NCBI GenBank assembly: GCA_015039365.1
Contig: WION01000002.1
Location: 372,001-436,000, forward strand
Direction of reading: 5' to 3'
Origin: Amanita rubescens
Lineage: Eukaryota; Basidiomycota; Agaricomycetes; Agaricales; Amanitaceae
Length of the DNA stretch: 64,000 nucleotides
Below the pieces are notes generated by a model. It made no database searches. It was not told the origin of the DNA and saw nothing but the letters and a program-made list of their open reading frames with translations. Shown piece by piece: positions 46,386-58,439 of this stretch. Made by a program: the position numbers and the translations under genes. The first letter of the stretch is position 1. Each line of letters begins with the position of its first letter.

Positions 46386-49300
46386 ATGTCAGATCATTCT
46401 ACAATAAAAATCAAGCCACTATCCAATGGTAACTACCAGGAGTGGTCAGGGGAAATGAGGGCGCTTTTAATGCGCAATGGGCTATGGAGTGTGGTGTCTG
46501 GCAAGGTTACAAAACCAGCCAAAACCACTGATGATGAATTGGCAAAGTGGGAGACAAAAGTAGAGAAAGCTGCTGGTGAAATCTACTTGGGTGTAGAAAG
46601 TGACCAAAGAGTCCATTTTCGAGACCAAGTGGATGATCCAAAAGCTATGTGGGACAGTCTCAAAAAGGCTTGCACCAAAAGCCAGGTGCAAGATTCAATG
46701 TCTATGATGAGCCGTTCTCTATCCACAATGCAGATGATGAGACACTCATGGCTGTGGCAACCAGAGTGGAGAAGGCAATGTCCAACATCAAAAATCTTCG
46801 TCCTAGTGACTTCACATTGGACAAATTGGACGATGAATTGTATGGCAATGATTCGTGCTCTACCAGAGAGCTTCGCCAATTTGACTTCCAATTTGTTATT
46901 AGTGGATAAATTGGACAAGAGTGTAATCCTCCAAGCCTTCAAATCGGAGGAATTAAACCAAAAACGTCGAGCTGATGTGGGGGAGAGGGCCAATAGAGGC
47001 CAATAGAGCAGGGACACCGAGTTATAGAGGTGGAAGAGGTGGTGGCAGAGGTGGCAGAGGTCGTGGTCACCATAATGGATTCAAAATTAAGCTTACATGC
47101 TTCTTATGTGGAGAGGAAGGGCATATGGTGGCAAAATGTCCGAAAAACAAGGTGACGGCTGCACCTAGTGCCAATAAGGCAGAGGAGGGAAAGGAGGCAG
47201 AGACTGCTGAAAAGGCAGGAAATGCAAGTCATGTTCATTATAACGCATTTGGGACTTCTGCTGACCATCGTTTTGACTGGAATACAGACTCGGGGGCCAC
47301 TTCTCATATGACCCCACATAGACATTGGTTCAAAACCTACACCAAAATGCGAAAAGAGGTTAGGTTGGCAGATCATACTGTGATATATACAGAGGGAGTT
47401 TGGTCTGTTGTATTTAAACCAGTTATAGATGGAAAACCAGCTAGAGAGGTTGAATTTGCTAGAGTGTTACATGTACCGGACTTACAGAATAATCTTTTCT
47501 CTGTCTTATACCTTACACAACATAGAGGATTTAATGTACATATCTCAAAGTCTATAATGAAATTTGAAAAAGATGGTCATATACCTTTTGTTGCCAAAGT
47601 GGGAGATGATAATGTTGGTTATCTTGCTGGTGAGACCATTGTAGACCAAGAGTATGTTAAATCAGCTGTTGCATCGTCCACTCTGCCTCTGGACTTGACT
47701 TTGTGGCATAGGAGGCTAGCACACCATGGGTATGAGAGTGTCAAGAGTATGGTTCATGACAGCATGGTTGAGGGACTTACCATGACGTCTAATGACAAGC
47801 CTGATCTGATCTGTGAGCCATGTCTGGCAGGGAAAATGCATGCCAATCCATTCCCTTCTTCGAAAAATCGGTCAACAAAGCTATTGCAGCTTGTACACAC
47901 TGATGTACACAAAGTGGGCGCTACTACACATTCTGGCTATCAATATTGGGTTACATTCATTGATGACTATTCTCGACTTCATATTGTACTCCCTATAAAG
48001 ACAAAGGACATGGTGTTTGATGCATTTAAACAATTCAAAGCTTATGCTGAGAATCAAACTGGTCATAAAATCAAAACATTGAGGGATGATAAGGGAGGGG
48101 AGTACATGTCAAACGCATTTTTGCGATTTACAGATGAATGTGGGATTGCCAGGCAACACACAGTGTGAAATAGGCCACAGCAGAATGGTGTAGCAGAGCG
48201 TGCAAATAGGACCTTGTCAGAAAGGATCACAGCTATGTTAGAAGAGTCTGGTTTGTCTAACAAATTTTGGGGAGAGTGTTTGGCAGCACTTGTTCATGTT
48301 TGGAACAGATGTCCAACATTTGCAGTTGCTAAGAAAACCCCATTTGAGTTATGGCATGGCAAGAAGCTTGATGTTAGTCATCTAAGGATTTGGGGGTGTA
48401 CAGCTTATGTGCATGTGCAAAAGGATAAACATATTGCTCTTGGATCACATATGGAAAAGTGCATATTCATTGGGTATCCTGATGGTTATAAGGGTTGGAA
48501 ATTCTACAATCCTATTACAAAGAAAACAATCATTTCGGAAAGAGCAGAGTTTGATGAACATTACATGCTTGGCTCACACTCTGTTCAACGACCTCAGGAA
48601 ACTAGAAATGAAATGAATGACACACATACAGAGCAACATTACATTCCAATACCAGCTATGCAGGTGGAAGCTGATGATGATGATGATGACAGCATACAGG
48701 TGCCATTGCCAGAGCGACAGGAGCAGCAGCAGGAGGAGGAAGAGCAGCCACAGGAGGAACGAGATGTGCAACCAGAGGCTGAAGCTGAAGCTGAACAGGA
48801 AGAAAGGCCAGTTGCTCCACCACCATGACCAGTACCAGTTGAGCCAGAGGTCCCATTAGCACAGAGATGTGAAAGATGAAATGTGCAACCTCCTGGTGAA
48901 TGGTGGAAGGTTAAACCTCGTGTCTTGAGGTATAATGATGATGATGAGGGGGAAGAAGATGCTGAATGTGTTCATACATCATCATTAACTGGAAATGAAC
49001 CTAACAGCTATGCTGAAGCGATGGCTGGCCCAGATGCACAGAGGTGGCATGAGGCTGCTTTGGAGGAACTAAATGCACAGTTGAACAATGGGACATGGGT
49101 GCTGGAAAAGCTGCCTCCTGGAAAGAAAGCAATTGGCTCAAAATGGGTGTTTCGCATAAAGAGGAATGCAGATGGCACTGTAGAGCGATTCAAAGCCAGG
49201 ATTGTTGCTAAAGGTTACAATCAATGACCTGGATTTGATTACATGGAGATATTTGCCCCAACTATGCGTCAGGCCACTATTCGCCTTATCCTAGCACTGG

Positions 49301-50559
49301 CAGCAATAGATGACTTGCGTTTGCGCTCTGTAGACATCTCTCATGCATTTATTAATGGAGATATTGATGCTGATGTCTACATGATGCAGCCAGAAGGATT
49401 TGAAGAACTTGGATCAGATTATGTGTGCAAATTAAACAAGTCTATCTATGGGTTAAAACAAGCTGCCAGGTTATGGAATGAGAAATTGCATTCTGCCCTT
49501 CTTGACATGGGATTCAATAGAATCTGCTCAGATCCAGCTCTGTATATATATCAGAGAGATGATGTCCAGATCATAATGCCAGTGTATGTGGACGATATTA
49601 CACTTGCTTCCAACTCTCAGGCTGCCTTGGACAAGGTAGTCAGTGATTTGTCCAAGTACTTCAAGTTGAAGGACTTGGGAGAGACATTGTACTTGCTTGG
49701 AGTTGCTATTAGGAGGGATAGAGCGAACAGAAAGATCTATCTCTCACAAAAGCAGTACATTATGGACATCTTGAAGCGATTTGGCATGGAGAATTGCAGC
49801 ACAGTGGACACACCAATGAATCCTGGTTTGAAGCGTTCACAAGATCAGTGCCCTAAAAGCAATGAAGAGATGAAGGAAATGAAAGACATTCCTTATATCA
49901 GTGCAGTGGGCTCAGTCATGTATTTGGCCATGATGACAAGACCAGATATTGCGGAACCTGCAAGTGTTTTGGCTCGCTTTAACAATAATCCTGGAATGGC
50001 ACATTGGAAGGCAGTCAAACACTTGTTGAGATACTTAGCTGGGACACTGGAAATGGAATTGGAGCTTGGGCCTGATCCTGATTGCAACGAACTCATCAGA
50101 GCATATGCTGATGCAGATCATGGTGGTAACAAAGACAATGGAAAGTCCACTACCAGATATATGATCAAAGTGGGATCTGGAGCTGTCAGTTGGAGTAGCA
50201 AGTTGCAACCTATTGTGGCACTCTCTACTACGGAAGCTGAATATGTCACAGCATGTGCTGCTGGGAAGGAAATCAGGTGGATGCAGAAGCTGTTGGAAGA
50301 GATGGGATATACAGTGCCTAAGCCTACAAAGCTGTTCATGGACAATCAGTCAGCTATCAGTGTAGCAAAGAACCCAGAACATCATGGGCGCATGAAGCAT
50401 CTAGACTTGTGCTTCTACTGGCTTCGAGATAAAGTGGAACAGGGATTTATTGAGCCTGTGTACTTGCAAACAGATCAAATGCCAGCCAACTTGTTAACAA
50501 AGGCATTGCCCATAGTCAAAGTGATGTTTCTTCGAAAACTTATGGGTCTTGTGATATGA
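46386..50559 (+). pseudogene. Copia element 2 gag-pol
   Basis: Gag starts MSDHSTIKIKPLSNGNYQEW and has three indels (near 46695, 46850 and 46970). The first two compensate each other. After an RGG-type basic stretch comes the zinc knuckle CFLCGEEGHMVAKC. The protease has DSGATSH. Integrase has HRRLAHHG, CEPC, then VHTDV, RDDKGGEY and QQNGVAERAN. A Gln/Glu-rich linker precedes RT (SKWVFRIKRNADG, DISHAFINGD, YVDDI). RNase H has DADHGG and STTEAEY. TGA stops lie at 48166, 48826, 48877 and 49225. Those in QHTV.NRPQQ and GYNQ.PGFDY sit where arginine is usual. The frame ends at TGA 50557. Confidence 0.93.
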
Positions 50560-50640
50560 AGGCTAGTAGGATTAGGGGGAAGGTGAAGAAGGATGGATAG
50601 GTTTGGGGGGAAGCTTAGATGAGTGGAGTGATGTATAATC

Positions 50641-50649
50641 AGGGGGAAG
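50641..50649 (+). promoter_or_regulatory. Polypurine tract of copia element 2
   Basis: AGGGGGAAG lies directly before the 3' LTR, the site for plus-strand priming. Confidence 0.8.
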
Positions 50650-50998
50650 TGTTGAATATTGAGTGATTAAACATCAGATATCACTCAAATGCTTTATATT
50701 TAGTGTTACAATACTATATTCTTTATTTTGTGTATAATGAGCTAGTTCATAGGTGTAGCGGTTGTGTCTGTGGACAAAACGCGATATAGTGGACACCTAA
50801 ACTCACACCTGATGGGATAGGTAGTAAATAGAACCAAACAGGCCAGGTTTCCTTACATGTAGGGAACTACAGTACCTACACTTGGATATAGACTTAATAT
50901 CACTGCTATCAATAAGCGTGTATTGAGTCTATCAGAGGGCTAGACAACTACTACAACATTTGTAGTGAGTTGTAACTACACTTGGCGCATTTTTAACA
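50650..50998 (+). repeat. 3' LTR of copia element 2
   Basis: It is 349 bp and matches the 5' LTR except for a 28-bp deletion after CACTGCTATCAAT and scattered transitions. Confidence 0.9.
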
Positions 50999-51172
50999 GT
51001 TGGCAACTGCCAGATCTGGTCATTATTTAGAAAACAAATTACATTTGGAGGGATGGATAGGGAGTTGGGCATTTGGATGATGTTGCTATATTTAGAAAAT
51101 TATGGATTGGGAGTGGTGTTTTCAAGTTTTTAAGTCAACTAAGGTAGAATACTCCACCAATGATGACATTAT

Positions 51173-51229
51173 TGTTAAAAATGCGCCAAGTGTTGTTGCA
51201 ACTCACTACAAATGTTGTTAGTAGTTGTA
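51173..51229 (-). repeat. 57-bp end fragment of a copia-2 LTR
   Basis: TGTTAAAAATGCGCC onward, reverse orientation. It stops abruptly at the tRNA-like module. Confidence 0.75.
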
Positions 51230-51460
51230 GTTGAACCCTCAACCAAGCAAAATTTTTACAGAGTTTAACCACTGAGCCACAAGGCAACTTAAAATGTATT
51301 GTCATAAGTGCTAGATATAGAACAACTTTGCCCCAGCCCCAAGGATTAGCAATGTAAGGATAATGACATGGGATATAAGATGATTTGAACTCCAGTATGC
51401 CCTGACAAGATATGCAGAGAATAAACAATGGCCAGGATGAATATTTCCAACCATTACTTA
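51230..51460 (-). repeat. SINE-type element with tRNA-like boxes
   Basis: On the minus strand, TGGCTCAGTGG (51279-51269) and GAGGGTTCAAC (51240-51230) resemble A and B boxes. The adjacent 150 bp are shared with about 26175-26320. Confidence 0.5.
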
Positions 51461-52325
51461 AGTGACAATGTCACATCACATCATGCTGAGCGATTTGTTT
51501 GTATATGCTATATGCCAGTCTCCCTGGTGGGTTCAAGCTTACATAACATCAAGCTAGCACCAGTGAGACTGGGTAGGAGTCTGTGTAATGCTATGAAATG
51601 AGCTTATGGTCTAATATTTGGCATTACATGAATTTTTCCATAAACAAATACAAACATTTAGCAGTACATATTTTTTTGGATTTTTTCAACATTTTTTCAC
51701 TATTATGCTGTGCTTCCAGCACTGTTCCTACATATTTATATGGGAAGTGGCACCCTCACTTGCAAACATACATCAACAAGCTTAAAATAGCAAACTATTC
51801 TGTCTTTCTAACATGATATTTGTGCATAATCTTATTAGAGTCCTATCAAGCACCTATTAAATAAAGTCCATCAGACTGACTCCCTGTGTTAAAACATGGG
51901 CATCTAGAGCACCAGGAAGGCTGCCAAGTTCTTTGTTCATACCTGCAATGGAACTTGTCATCAAATGAGAGAGTGTGTGTGAGATGAAGTTAGTTTCACT
52001 AATAATTTTGTCAGTGAAATTGGTTAATATGACTGTCGGAGAGACAGTCACAAGTCTTTCCAACATTTTATAGGTAAAGGGGTCATTAACAAGTGAAAAT
52101 GACAGCTGTGTCATGGCATGTGCACCACACATACATCCATTCCTTCCAGTCATCATGCTGCATTCAATTCCTATTCAAGTCCTACAACCCCAATTCTCTC
52201 CCATCTTGGCTGGGAGAATTTTTGTCACAGTCCTATGGGGCAGACTGTTTGGTGGTTTGGTTGGTTGTGAGCAGGATGGAAAGGTAGGGAGAGAGCATTG
52301 ATGATAGGACATCTTGTAAGCATTA
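51461..52325. other. No recognised gene
   Basis: There are short ORFs only and no domain or repeat border that I can support. Confidence 0.4.
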
Positions 52326-52426
52326 GCAGAACTTAACTCAGAGAGGTATTTAGTTAAAACTAAATAAGTTATAACTATAATTAACTCAGAGGTATTCAGT
52401 TAAAACTAAATAAGTTATAACTATAA
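52326..52426. repeat. Two tandem copies of a unit of about 53 bp
   Basis: The unit containing AGTTAAAACTAAATAAG followed by TTATAACTATAA occurs twice. Confidence 0.7.
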
Positions 52427-52479
52427 ATATGCTACAGGGATATTAGTTATGAGGTAAGGTAATGCACATAGATAGCAAA

Positions 52480-52535
52480 TTACACCAATTTTGGGGCGAT
52501 TAACCAGACTTGACCTAACTAACCTCACAACACTA
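52480..52535. repeat. 3' end of an 811-bp-MITE relative
   Basis: CAATTTTGGGGCGATTAACC and the terminal CCTCACAACACTA match the right end of the MITEs at 19664 and 31805. The left end was not found. Confidence 0.6.
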
Positions 52536-52559
52536 AAGGCAACTAGCAACTTTAAGGTC

Positions 52560-53130
52560 AAATGAAGTGAATGTCTCATTTTTACAAGATGCAATTTGAA
52601 CTTGGCTAGACTGGGCCACCACTTTGTGTGGCATGTCCGAGGCCTTTTGTAGTGCCATTATTTGAACAAAATAAACTGTTATACATATTTGCTTGCTTAT
52701 TTTCTTTACGGCAGTTTGCGTAAATGTTGACTTGGAATGTTTGGCTGAGGTAGATAGTTTTGTAAACCTAGCATAGGGTTACCACTCAGTGGGCATGGCC
52801 TACCACAAGATCTCTTGTGATGTGAAACTGGCTGCAATTCAGCTCTATCAGTGTCATCCACTGCCTCTACAGCTAATATTGGACTGCCTGGGAATCTCAA
52901 AGCAGACCTTTCAGCAAATTATGAAGTTCTGGTGATCCACTGGTGATGTTATATGGCATACATTTGGAATTTGAGGCTGTCCTCACATCTTCTGTCACAG
53001 CAATGTTGAATATCTTAAGCACATCATTGAAAATCACCCAGATAGCTTGATGAGCTAGAAGATGCACCAATTGTTTGGTTTCAGCAAGTTTTTCCACTAT
53101 CCTTCAAGCACTTTGCCGTGCTGGCTTATC
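52560..53130. other. No recognised gene
   Basis: This may be the 5' part of the Tc1/mariner relic that follows, but no helix-turn-helix motif could be read. Confidence 0.35.
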
Positions 53131-53149
53131 TTACAAAAAAATCAAAAAA

Positions 53150-53670
53150 TTGCCTTGGAATGTGATGAGATGGGTTGCTCTGACTTCATTTGATGTATGG
53201 CCCAGTATCAACCTGAGCAACTAGGATTTCTCAATGAAATGTCCAAAGATGAATACACCTGCTTCTGTTCTCATGGACAATCATCTAAGGGGACCTGTGC
53301 CATTCAAAAGGGAGTCTTTATACGTGGACAGTGCTTGTTGAGGGCTTATTGACAATTGATGGAATGGTATCAAATACAGTTGTTGAAGGGTCTATGATGA
53401 AGGCAAAATTTGCAGAATACTTGGAACACTCAGTTGTGCATCAATTTGTTTCATTTGATCCATGTAGCTTCCACTTTGTAACCCATTTCCACATTACTTG
53501 AGCACCCTTGTAATGAATAACGCTCAAATTCATCATGGCAAAGAATAGTGCTAGCAAATTGTTTTGGTAAGATATGCCCAAATTTTAATTTTTCTAATGT
53601 TTACTAACCAGTATGCAGGTGTGTGTACACATTGAATACATTATGCATGCAAGCCCAGCCCTCCTTGAAT
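53150..53670 (+). pseudogene. Tc1/mariner transposase relic
   Basis: Pieces in shifted plus frames give QYQPEQLGFLNEMSKDEYT (first catalytic acidic region, with Asn or Glu replacing the usual Asp-Glu pair), KGVFIRG, LLTIDGMVSNTVVEGSM, and NAQIHHGKE, the second catalytic block, where the usual DN appears as NN. Stops and frameshifts run throughout. No inverted repeats were found. Confidence 0.7.
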
Positions 53671-53845
53671 CAGGTACATTATTGTAAGTTACATCCATTC
53701 ACCACCTATTGATGGTTGTATTCATTTATAGGATGTACTGGATAAAACTCTGATTTCAAGCTTTTGTGTATCTTGAACCAAGATGGGTGACACAACCTGA
53801 TTGCTTGTGGCTGTCACTCCAATATCTATCCAGCAGTGTTGCCAG

Positions 53846-54220
53846 TGTTAAATACGCCAAGTGTTGTTGCAACTCACTACAAATGTTGTAGTAGTTGTCT
53901 AACCCTCTGATAGACTTAATACATGCTTTAGACATTCACAAATGCGGTCTATAATAGTTGATAGCAGTTATATCAAGTCTATATCCAAGTGTAGGTACTG
54001 TAGTTCCCTACATGTAAGGAAACCTGGCCTGTTTGGTTCTATTTACTACCTATCCCATCAGGCATGAGTTTAGGTGTCCACTATATCGTGTTTTGTCCTC
54101 AGACACAACCGCTACACCTATAAACTAACTCATTATACACAAAATAAAGAATATAGTATAGTAATACTAAATATGAAGGATTTGAGCAATATCTGATGTT
54201 TAATCACTCAATATTCGACA
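53846..54220 (-). repeat. Full-length copia-2 LTR, reverse
   Basis: It runs from TGTTAAATACGCC to AATATTCGACA. No matching target duplication was found, and a second partial LTR follows directly. Confidence 0.85.
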
Positions 54221-54402
54221 CTATTTACTACCTATCCCACCAGGTGTGAGTTTAGGTTTCCATTATATTGCATTTTGTCCACAGACACAACTGCTACACC
54301 TACAAACTAACTTATTATGAACAAAACAAAGAATATAGGATAGTAACACTAAATATAAAGGATTTGAGCGATATTTGATATTTAACCACTCAATGTTCAA
54401 CA
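54221..54402 (-). repeat. Partial copia-2 LTR, reverse, abutting the previous one
   Basis: It starts inside the LTR at CTATTTACTACCTATCC and ends CAATGTTCAACA. A tandem LTR junction like this usually results from recombination or a nested insertion. Confidence 0.8.
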
Positions 54403-55372
54403 CTAGGAGCCCTTAGCCTTTAAGTGAGGTCTCATTTCATGGATTACATAATGTGCTAATGATCCTATTCAGAAATTATCCCCTCCTAGACGTGTTTTCT
54501 CTGCAATTTTCCTGCTGTTGCTTTTTTGACTTAAATGTACTAAGGTATAATACTGATGGCCCTTACTTTTTATTTATGATCTGACTTATCCCAATATAAG
54601 TAATGCTGATTGGACCAGCTGGCTCTTTCACTGTTGACCAGCACTGCCATCTTGTACATGTCTGCATTGGGCCAGGTGTCATTATCCTGCACCTTGGCCA
54701 ATGATCAGTTGTCTCACATGTTCCTCCCATCCCACATTTCATTATGTTCCCCACCATTGATGGCATCCACAGACAGAAATGGTTCCTAATCCTTCCAAAC
54801 CACCTGTACCATTCAGGCATCTGCAATATGGAGGCCAGATGCAGAGCTGGTGGAGAATGGTGTTTCATTGAAGGATGGCAGAGTACTCAAAAAGACTTGG
54901 ATGTCATTTGTCTCATATTGTTGTAATATTCCATTTTACTATGCAGGCACAGTTAGTTCATGATAGATTAATTGCCTCAGTCTGCGTTGGCCAGAGGTAA
55001 GAGGCCTATGACAGTCAGCGTTGGATAACCCGGCATTGTCCTTCCCTTTCTGTACAGTGGTGGCTGCCAGATTCTACTTGTGGGTTGTGGGCCACTGCTT
55101 CATGTTGCATGGTCCCAGTTCTCCAATCTCTGTAAGGTTAACTAACACCATGACTTAGGTTGACCATGTGGCCACCTGGTCATCATTTCCCCTTTGGCTC
55201 ATAGGGTATGTCAACACTAGCCGACGCATATAATCAATAGTTTAGCATCATTTTTGCAGGCTATCTTCTATCAGATATGTACATGCGACTGTGGCCCTCA
55301 AAGTTAATCATCCTGACAAGAGCATAAAGTATAGCTGTCTCAAGGCATCAACATCTTCCCCTGTGCACATGT
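54403..55372. other. No recognised gene
   Basis: There are several short minus- and plus-strand ORFs without identifiable domains. Confidence 0.4.
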
Positions 55373-55641
55373 ACAGTACCTACACTTGGATATAGACTTG
55401 ATATAACTGCTATAGTCTGTTAAAAATGCGCCAAGTGTTGTTGCAACTCACTACAAATGTTGTAGTAGTTGTCAAACCCTCTAATAGACTTAATACATGC
55501 TTTAGACATTCACAAATGTGGTCTATAACAGTTGATAGCAGTTATATCAAGTCTATATCCAAGTGTAGGTACTGCAGTTCCCTGCATGTAAGGAAACCTG
55601 GCTTGTTTGGTATCTGATGTTTAATCACTCAATATTCAACA
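55373..55641 (-). repeat. Rearranged copia-2 LTR pieces
   Basis: A 40-bp plus-oriented piece (55373-55413) is followed by a minus-oriented LTR (55418-55641). The latter has an internal deletion joining TTTGGT to ATCTGATG. Confidence 0.75.
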
Positions 55642-56316
55642 CTTGGACAAATCACTGACTACCTTGTCCAAGGCAGCCTGAGAGTTGGAAGCAAGTGTAA
55701 TATCATCCACATACACTGGCATTATGATCCGGACATCATCTCTGATAGATATACAGAGCTGGATCTGAATCTCATGTCAAGAAGGGCAGAATGCAACTTC
55801 TCATTCCATAACCTGGCAGCTTGTTTTAACCCATAGATAGACTTGTTTAGCTTGCACACATAATCTGATCCAAGCTCTTTAAATCCCTCTGGCTGCGCCC
55901 ATTTGGAGCCAATTGCTTTCTTTCCAGGAGGCAGCTTTTCCAACACCTATCATTGTTCAACTGTGCATTTAGTTCCTCCAAAGCAGCCTCATGCCACCTC
56001 CTCTGTGGATCTGGGCCAGCCATTGCTTCAGCATAGCTATTAGGTTCATTGCCAGTTGATAATGATGATGTATGAACACATTCAGCATCTCCTTCCCCCT
56101 CATCATCATCATTATACCTCAAGACATGAGGTTTAACCTTCCACCATTCACCAGGAGTTGCACATTTTGTGCTAATGGGACCTCTGGCTCTCTACTGGTA
56201 CTGGTTGTGGTGGTGGAGTAACTGGCCTTTCTTCCTGTTCAGCTTCAGCTTCAGCCTCTGGTTGCACATCATGTTCTTCCTCTGGCCGCTCCTCCTGCTG
56301 CTGCTGCTCCTGTTGC
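55642..56316 (-). pseudogene. Internal fragment of a copia-2 relative
   Basis: Minus-strand pieces match element 2: the Gln/Glu-rich linker, then RYNDDDEGEGDAECVHTSS, EAALEELNAQLNN and the RT piece SDYVCKLNKSIYGLKQAARL, with deletions between them. Gag, protease, integrase and RNase H are missing. It is bounded by LTRs in opposite orientations. At one site it reads CAA where element 2 has the stop TGA at 48826, consistent with a CGA ancestor. Confidence 0.8.
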
Positions 56317-56693
56317 TGTTGAGTATTGAGTGATTAAACATCAGATATCGCTCAAATCCTTTATATTTAGTGTTACAATACTATATTCTTTATTTTGTGT
56401 ATAATGAGTTAGTTTATAGGTGTAGTGGTTGTGTCTGTGGACAAAATGCGATATGGTGGACACCTAAACCAATGCCTGATGGGATAGGTAGTAAATAGAA
56501 CCAAACAGGCCAGGTTTCCTTACATGTAGGGAACTACAGTAGCTACACTTGGATATAGACTTGATATAACTGCTATCAACTGTTATAGACCGCATTTGTG
56601 AATGTCTAAAGCATGTATTAAGTCTATCAGAGGGCTAGACAACTCCTACAACATTTGTAGTGAGTTGCAACAACACTTGGCACATTTTTAACA
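56317..56693 (+). repeat. Full-length copia-2 LTR
   Basis: It starts TGTTGAGTATTGAGTG, ends CACATTTTTAACA, and directly abuts the inverted pol fragment. Confidence 0.85.
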
Positions 56694-56876
56694 GTCGCTC
56701 TTGCAATAGCATCTGCAATGGTGTTGTGCAGAATGTGAGGCCACTGGGTCAATGTTTCGGGATGTCACAGACATGTCACGCATATGCCCACCCCCAATTA
56801 GAAAAGGTGAGATGATGGCCAAGGGGCTGATGTACAGTAGCAAGTTGATCAATGTCCTGAGTAGTGATAGTTCTTC

Positions 56877-57426
56877 TTGAATATTGAGTGATTAAACATC
56901 AGATATTGCTCAAATGCTTTATATTTAGTGTTACTATACTATATCCTTTATTTTGTGTATAATGAGTTAGTTTATAGGTGTAGCGGTTGTGTCTGAGGAC
57001 AAAACGCGATATAGTGGACACCTAAACTCACACCTGATGGGATAGGTAGTAAATAGAACCAAACAGGCCAGGTTTCCTTACATGTAGGGAACTACAGTAC
57101 CTACACTTGGATATAGACTTAATATCACTGCTATCAATTGTTATTCCCATATAACCCACATCCTTGTAAACCAGGCCAACCTCATGTCCTTAGCTCCCAG
57201 GACCTCAAATTTGTCTCATCTCCGCTGATGCAACATCACACCATCTATCTCAATGAGTTGTAACAGGCACTCCTAGCACAACACCAAATTTCAGTCTTGC
57301 TTCCCACCATCATGTGTGCAGACCGCATTTGTGAACATCCAAAGCGTGTATTGAGTCTATCAGAGGGCTAGACAACTACTACAACATTTGTAGTGAGTTG
57401 TAACTACAGTTGGCGCATTTTTAACA
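56877..57426 (+). repeat. Copia-2 LTR interrupted by 175 bp
   Basis: The LTR parts are 56877-57144 and 57320-57426. The inserted 57145-57319 has no inverted repeat or duplication that I can see. The first two LTR bases are lost. Confidence 0.75.
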
Positions 57427-57722
57427 GTTCTCTCATAGGGTATCCTTGAAAAATGTCCACACATTCATCAAATCAAGCTTGTCACCCTGTAGAGTATAGT
57501 TGGTCAATTGATTTGGGACATAGATCAGGCCCACCACCACTTCATGCGGCTGTATTTCTTGTGATCTGAAGGTGCGGATACCCATATTGGCACATCAAGG
57601 TTATTCTATACAGAAGATTTGTAGCATCCTTGGCATCATTCTTGCTCTAAGTCTGCTGTCTCTAGTTCTACTATGCTCTCTATAGTTCAAGCTCGGGCAG
57701 TGGATCATCTGGATCTTCAGAC

Positions 57723-58351
57723 TTGGCATATCTTTCAAACATCCTTTCTTGCTTGACAGGCATACCAAAAGCTGCTCCTCTGCCAACTACTCCAAAATGC
57801 ACGCAGGTGTTGGACTCTGTTCCCTTGGCAATGCCTGTCCAAAATAGTTCACCGGCTCTTATCAATACTCCCACCAAACTTACTTGCTTCCTCAAACACG
57901 CTCAACCATACCTTGGAATCTCAAATGCACTTACTTATGAGATGCAACTGTGTCTAAATGGCTTTGGTCCCAATATCTTGCACCTTGTTACTCAAGATGC
58001 ACTGGTAAACCTTGGGATAACACCTGGCGATGCTATCTGTATTCGAGAAAATGCTCCCAAGTGGTGGAATAGTTCACATGCAAAGTGAAAGCAGCATACT
58101 CCGAATCAGAGTTCAACAGTCAGCGCAGCACAAAACAAGATGCTACTCTGCCAAACAAGCATGTCTGTTTTGAGAAGCACTATTACAATGGCGGAAAGCA
58201 TACACTTTGGAGTTCAAAGCTCATTGAAGGCCAACTGCGTCCAAATCCAGAGTTCCAATGGCACTATCACTTGTACAAACATGATGCTGTCATTCCGATC
58301 CCTGAGGGATATATATGCTGCTGTTTGAAGATGGTGATTGATGGGCCATAG
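57723..58351 (+). pseudogene. SAM-domain-like fungal family, C-terminal part
   Basis: LKHAQPYLGISNALTYEMQL, GFGPNILHLVTQDALVNLG and GDAICIREN have the helix pattern of a SAM-like domain. After a frameshift near 58085, FEKHYYNGGKH and IPIPEGYICC continue as in a family that I recall being widespread in agaricomycetes, often near transposons. Its function is unknown to me. The N-terminal part of what seems to be the same family lies inverted at 59128-59660. Confidence 0.5.
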
Positions 58352-58439
58352 AATGTGTATTACTATGGATACTGGTAGACATGTAGAGAGTGTGTATTAC
58401 TATCAGGATACTGGTAGACATACAATGCCACTCGTAATG

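Larger units (their letters stand above)
45857..50998 (+). mobile_element. Ty1/copia element 2, structurally complete
   Basis: The parts are a 5' LTR (45857-46233), a primer-binding site, a gag-pol frame, a polypurine tract (50641-50649) and a 3' LTR (50650-50998). An exact 5-bp duplication GTTGG flanks it (45852-45856, 50999-51003). The 3' LTR lacks 28 bp present in the 5' one. The element is dead because of stops and indels, but its borders are clean. Confidence 0.95.

Noticed and set aside
48574..48862. Minus-strand hydrophobic ORFs at about 48.6 kb as membrane proteins
   Set aside because: They are reverse translations of the Glu/Gln-rich linker of copia element 2.
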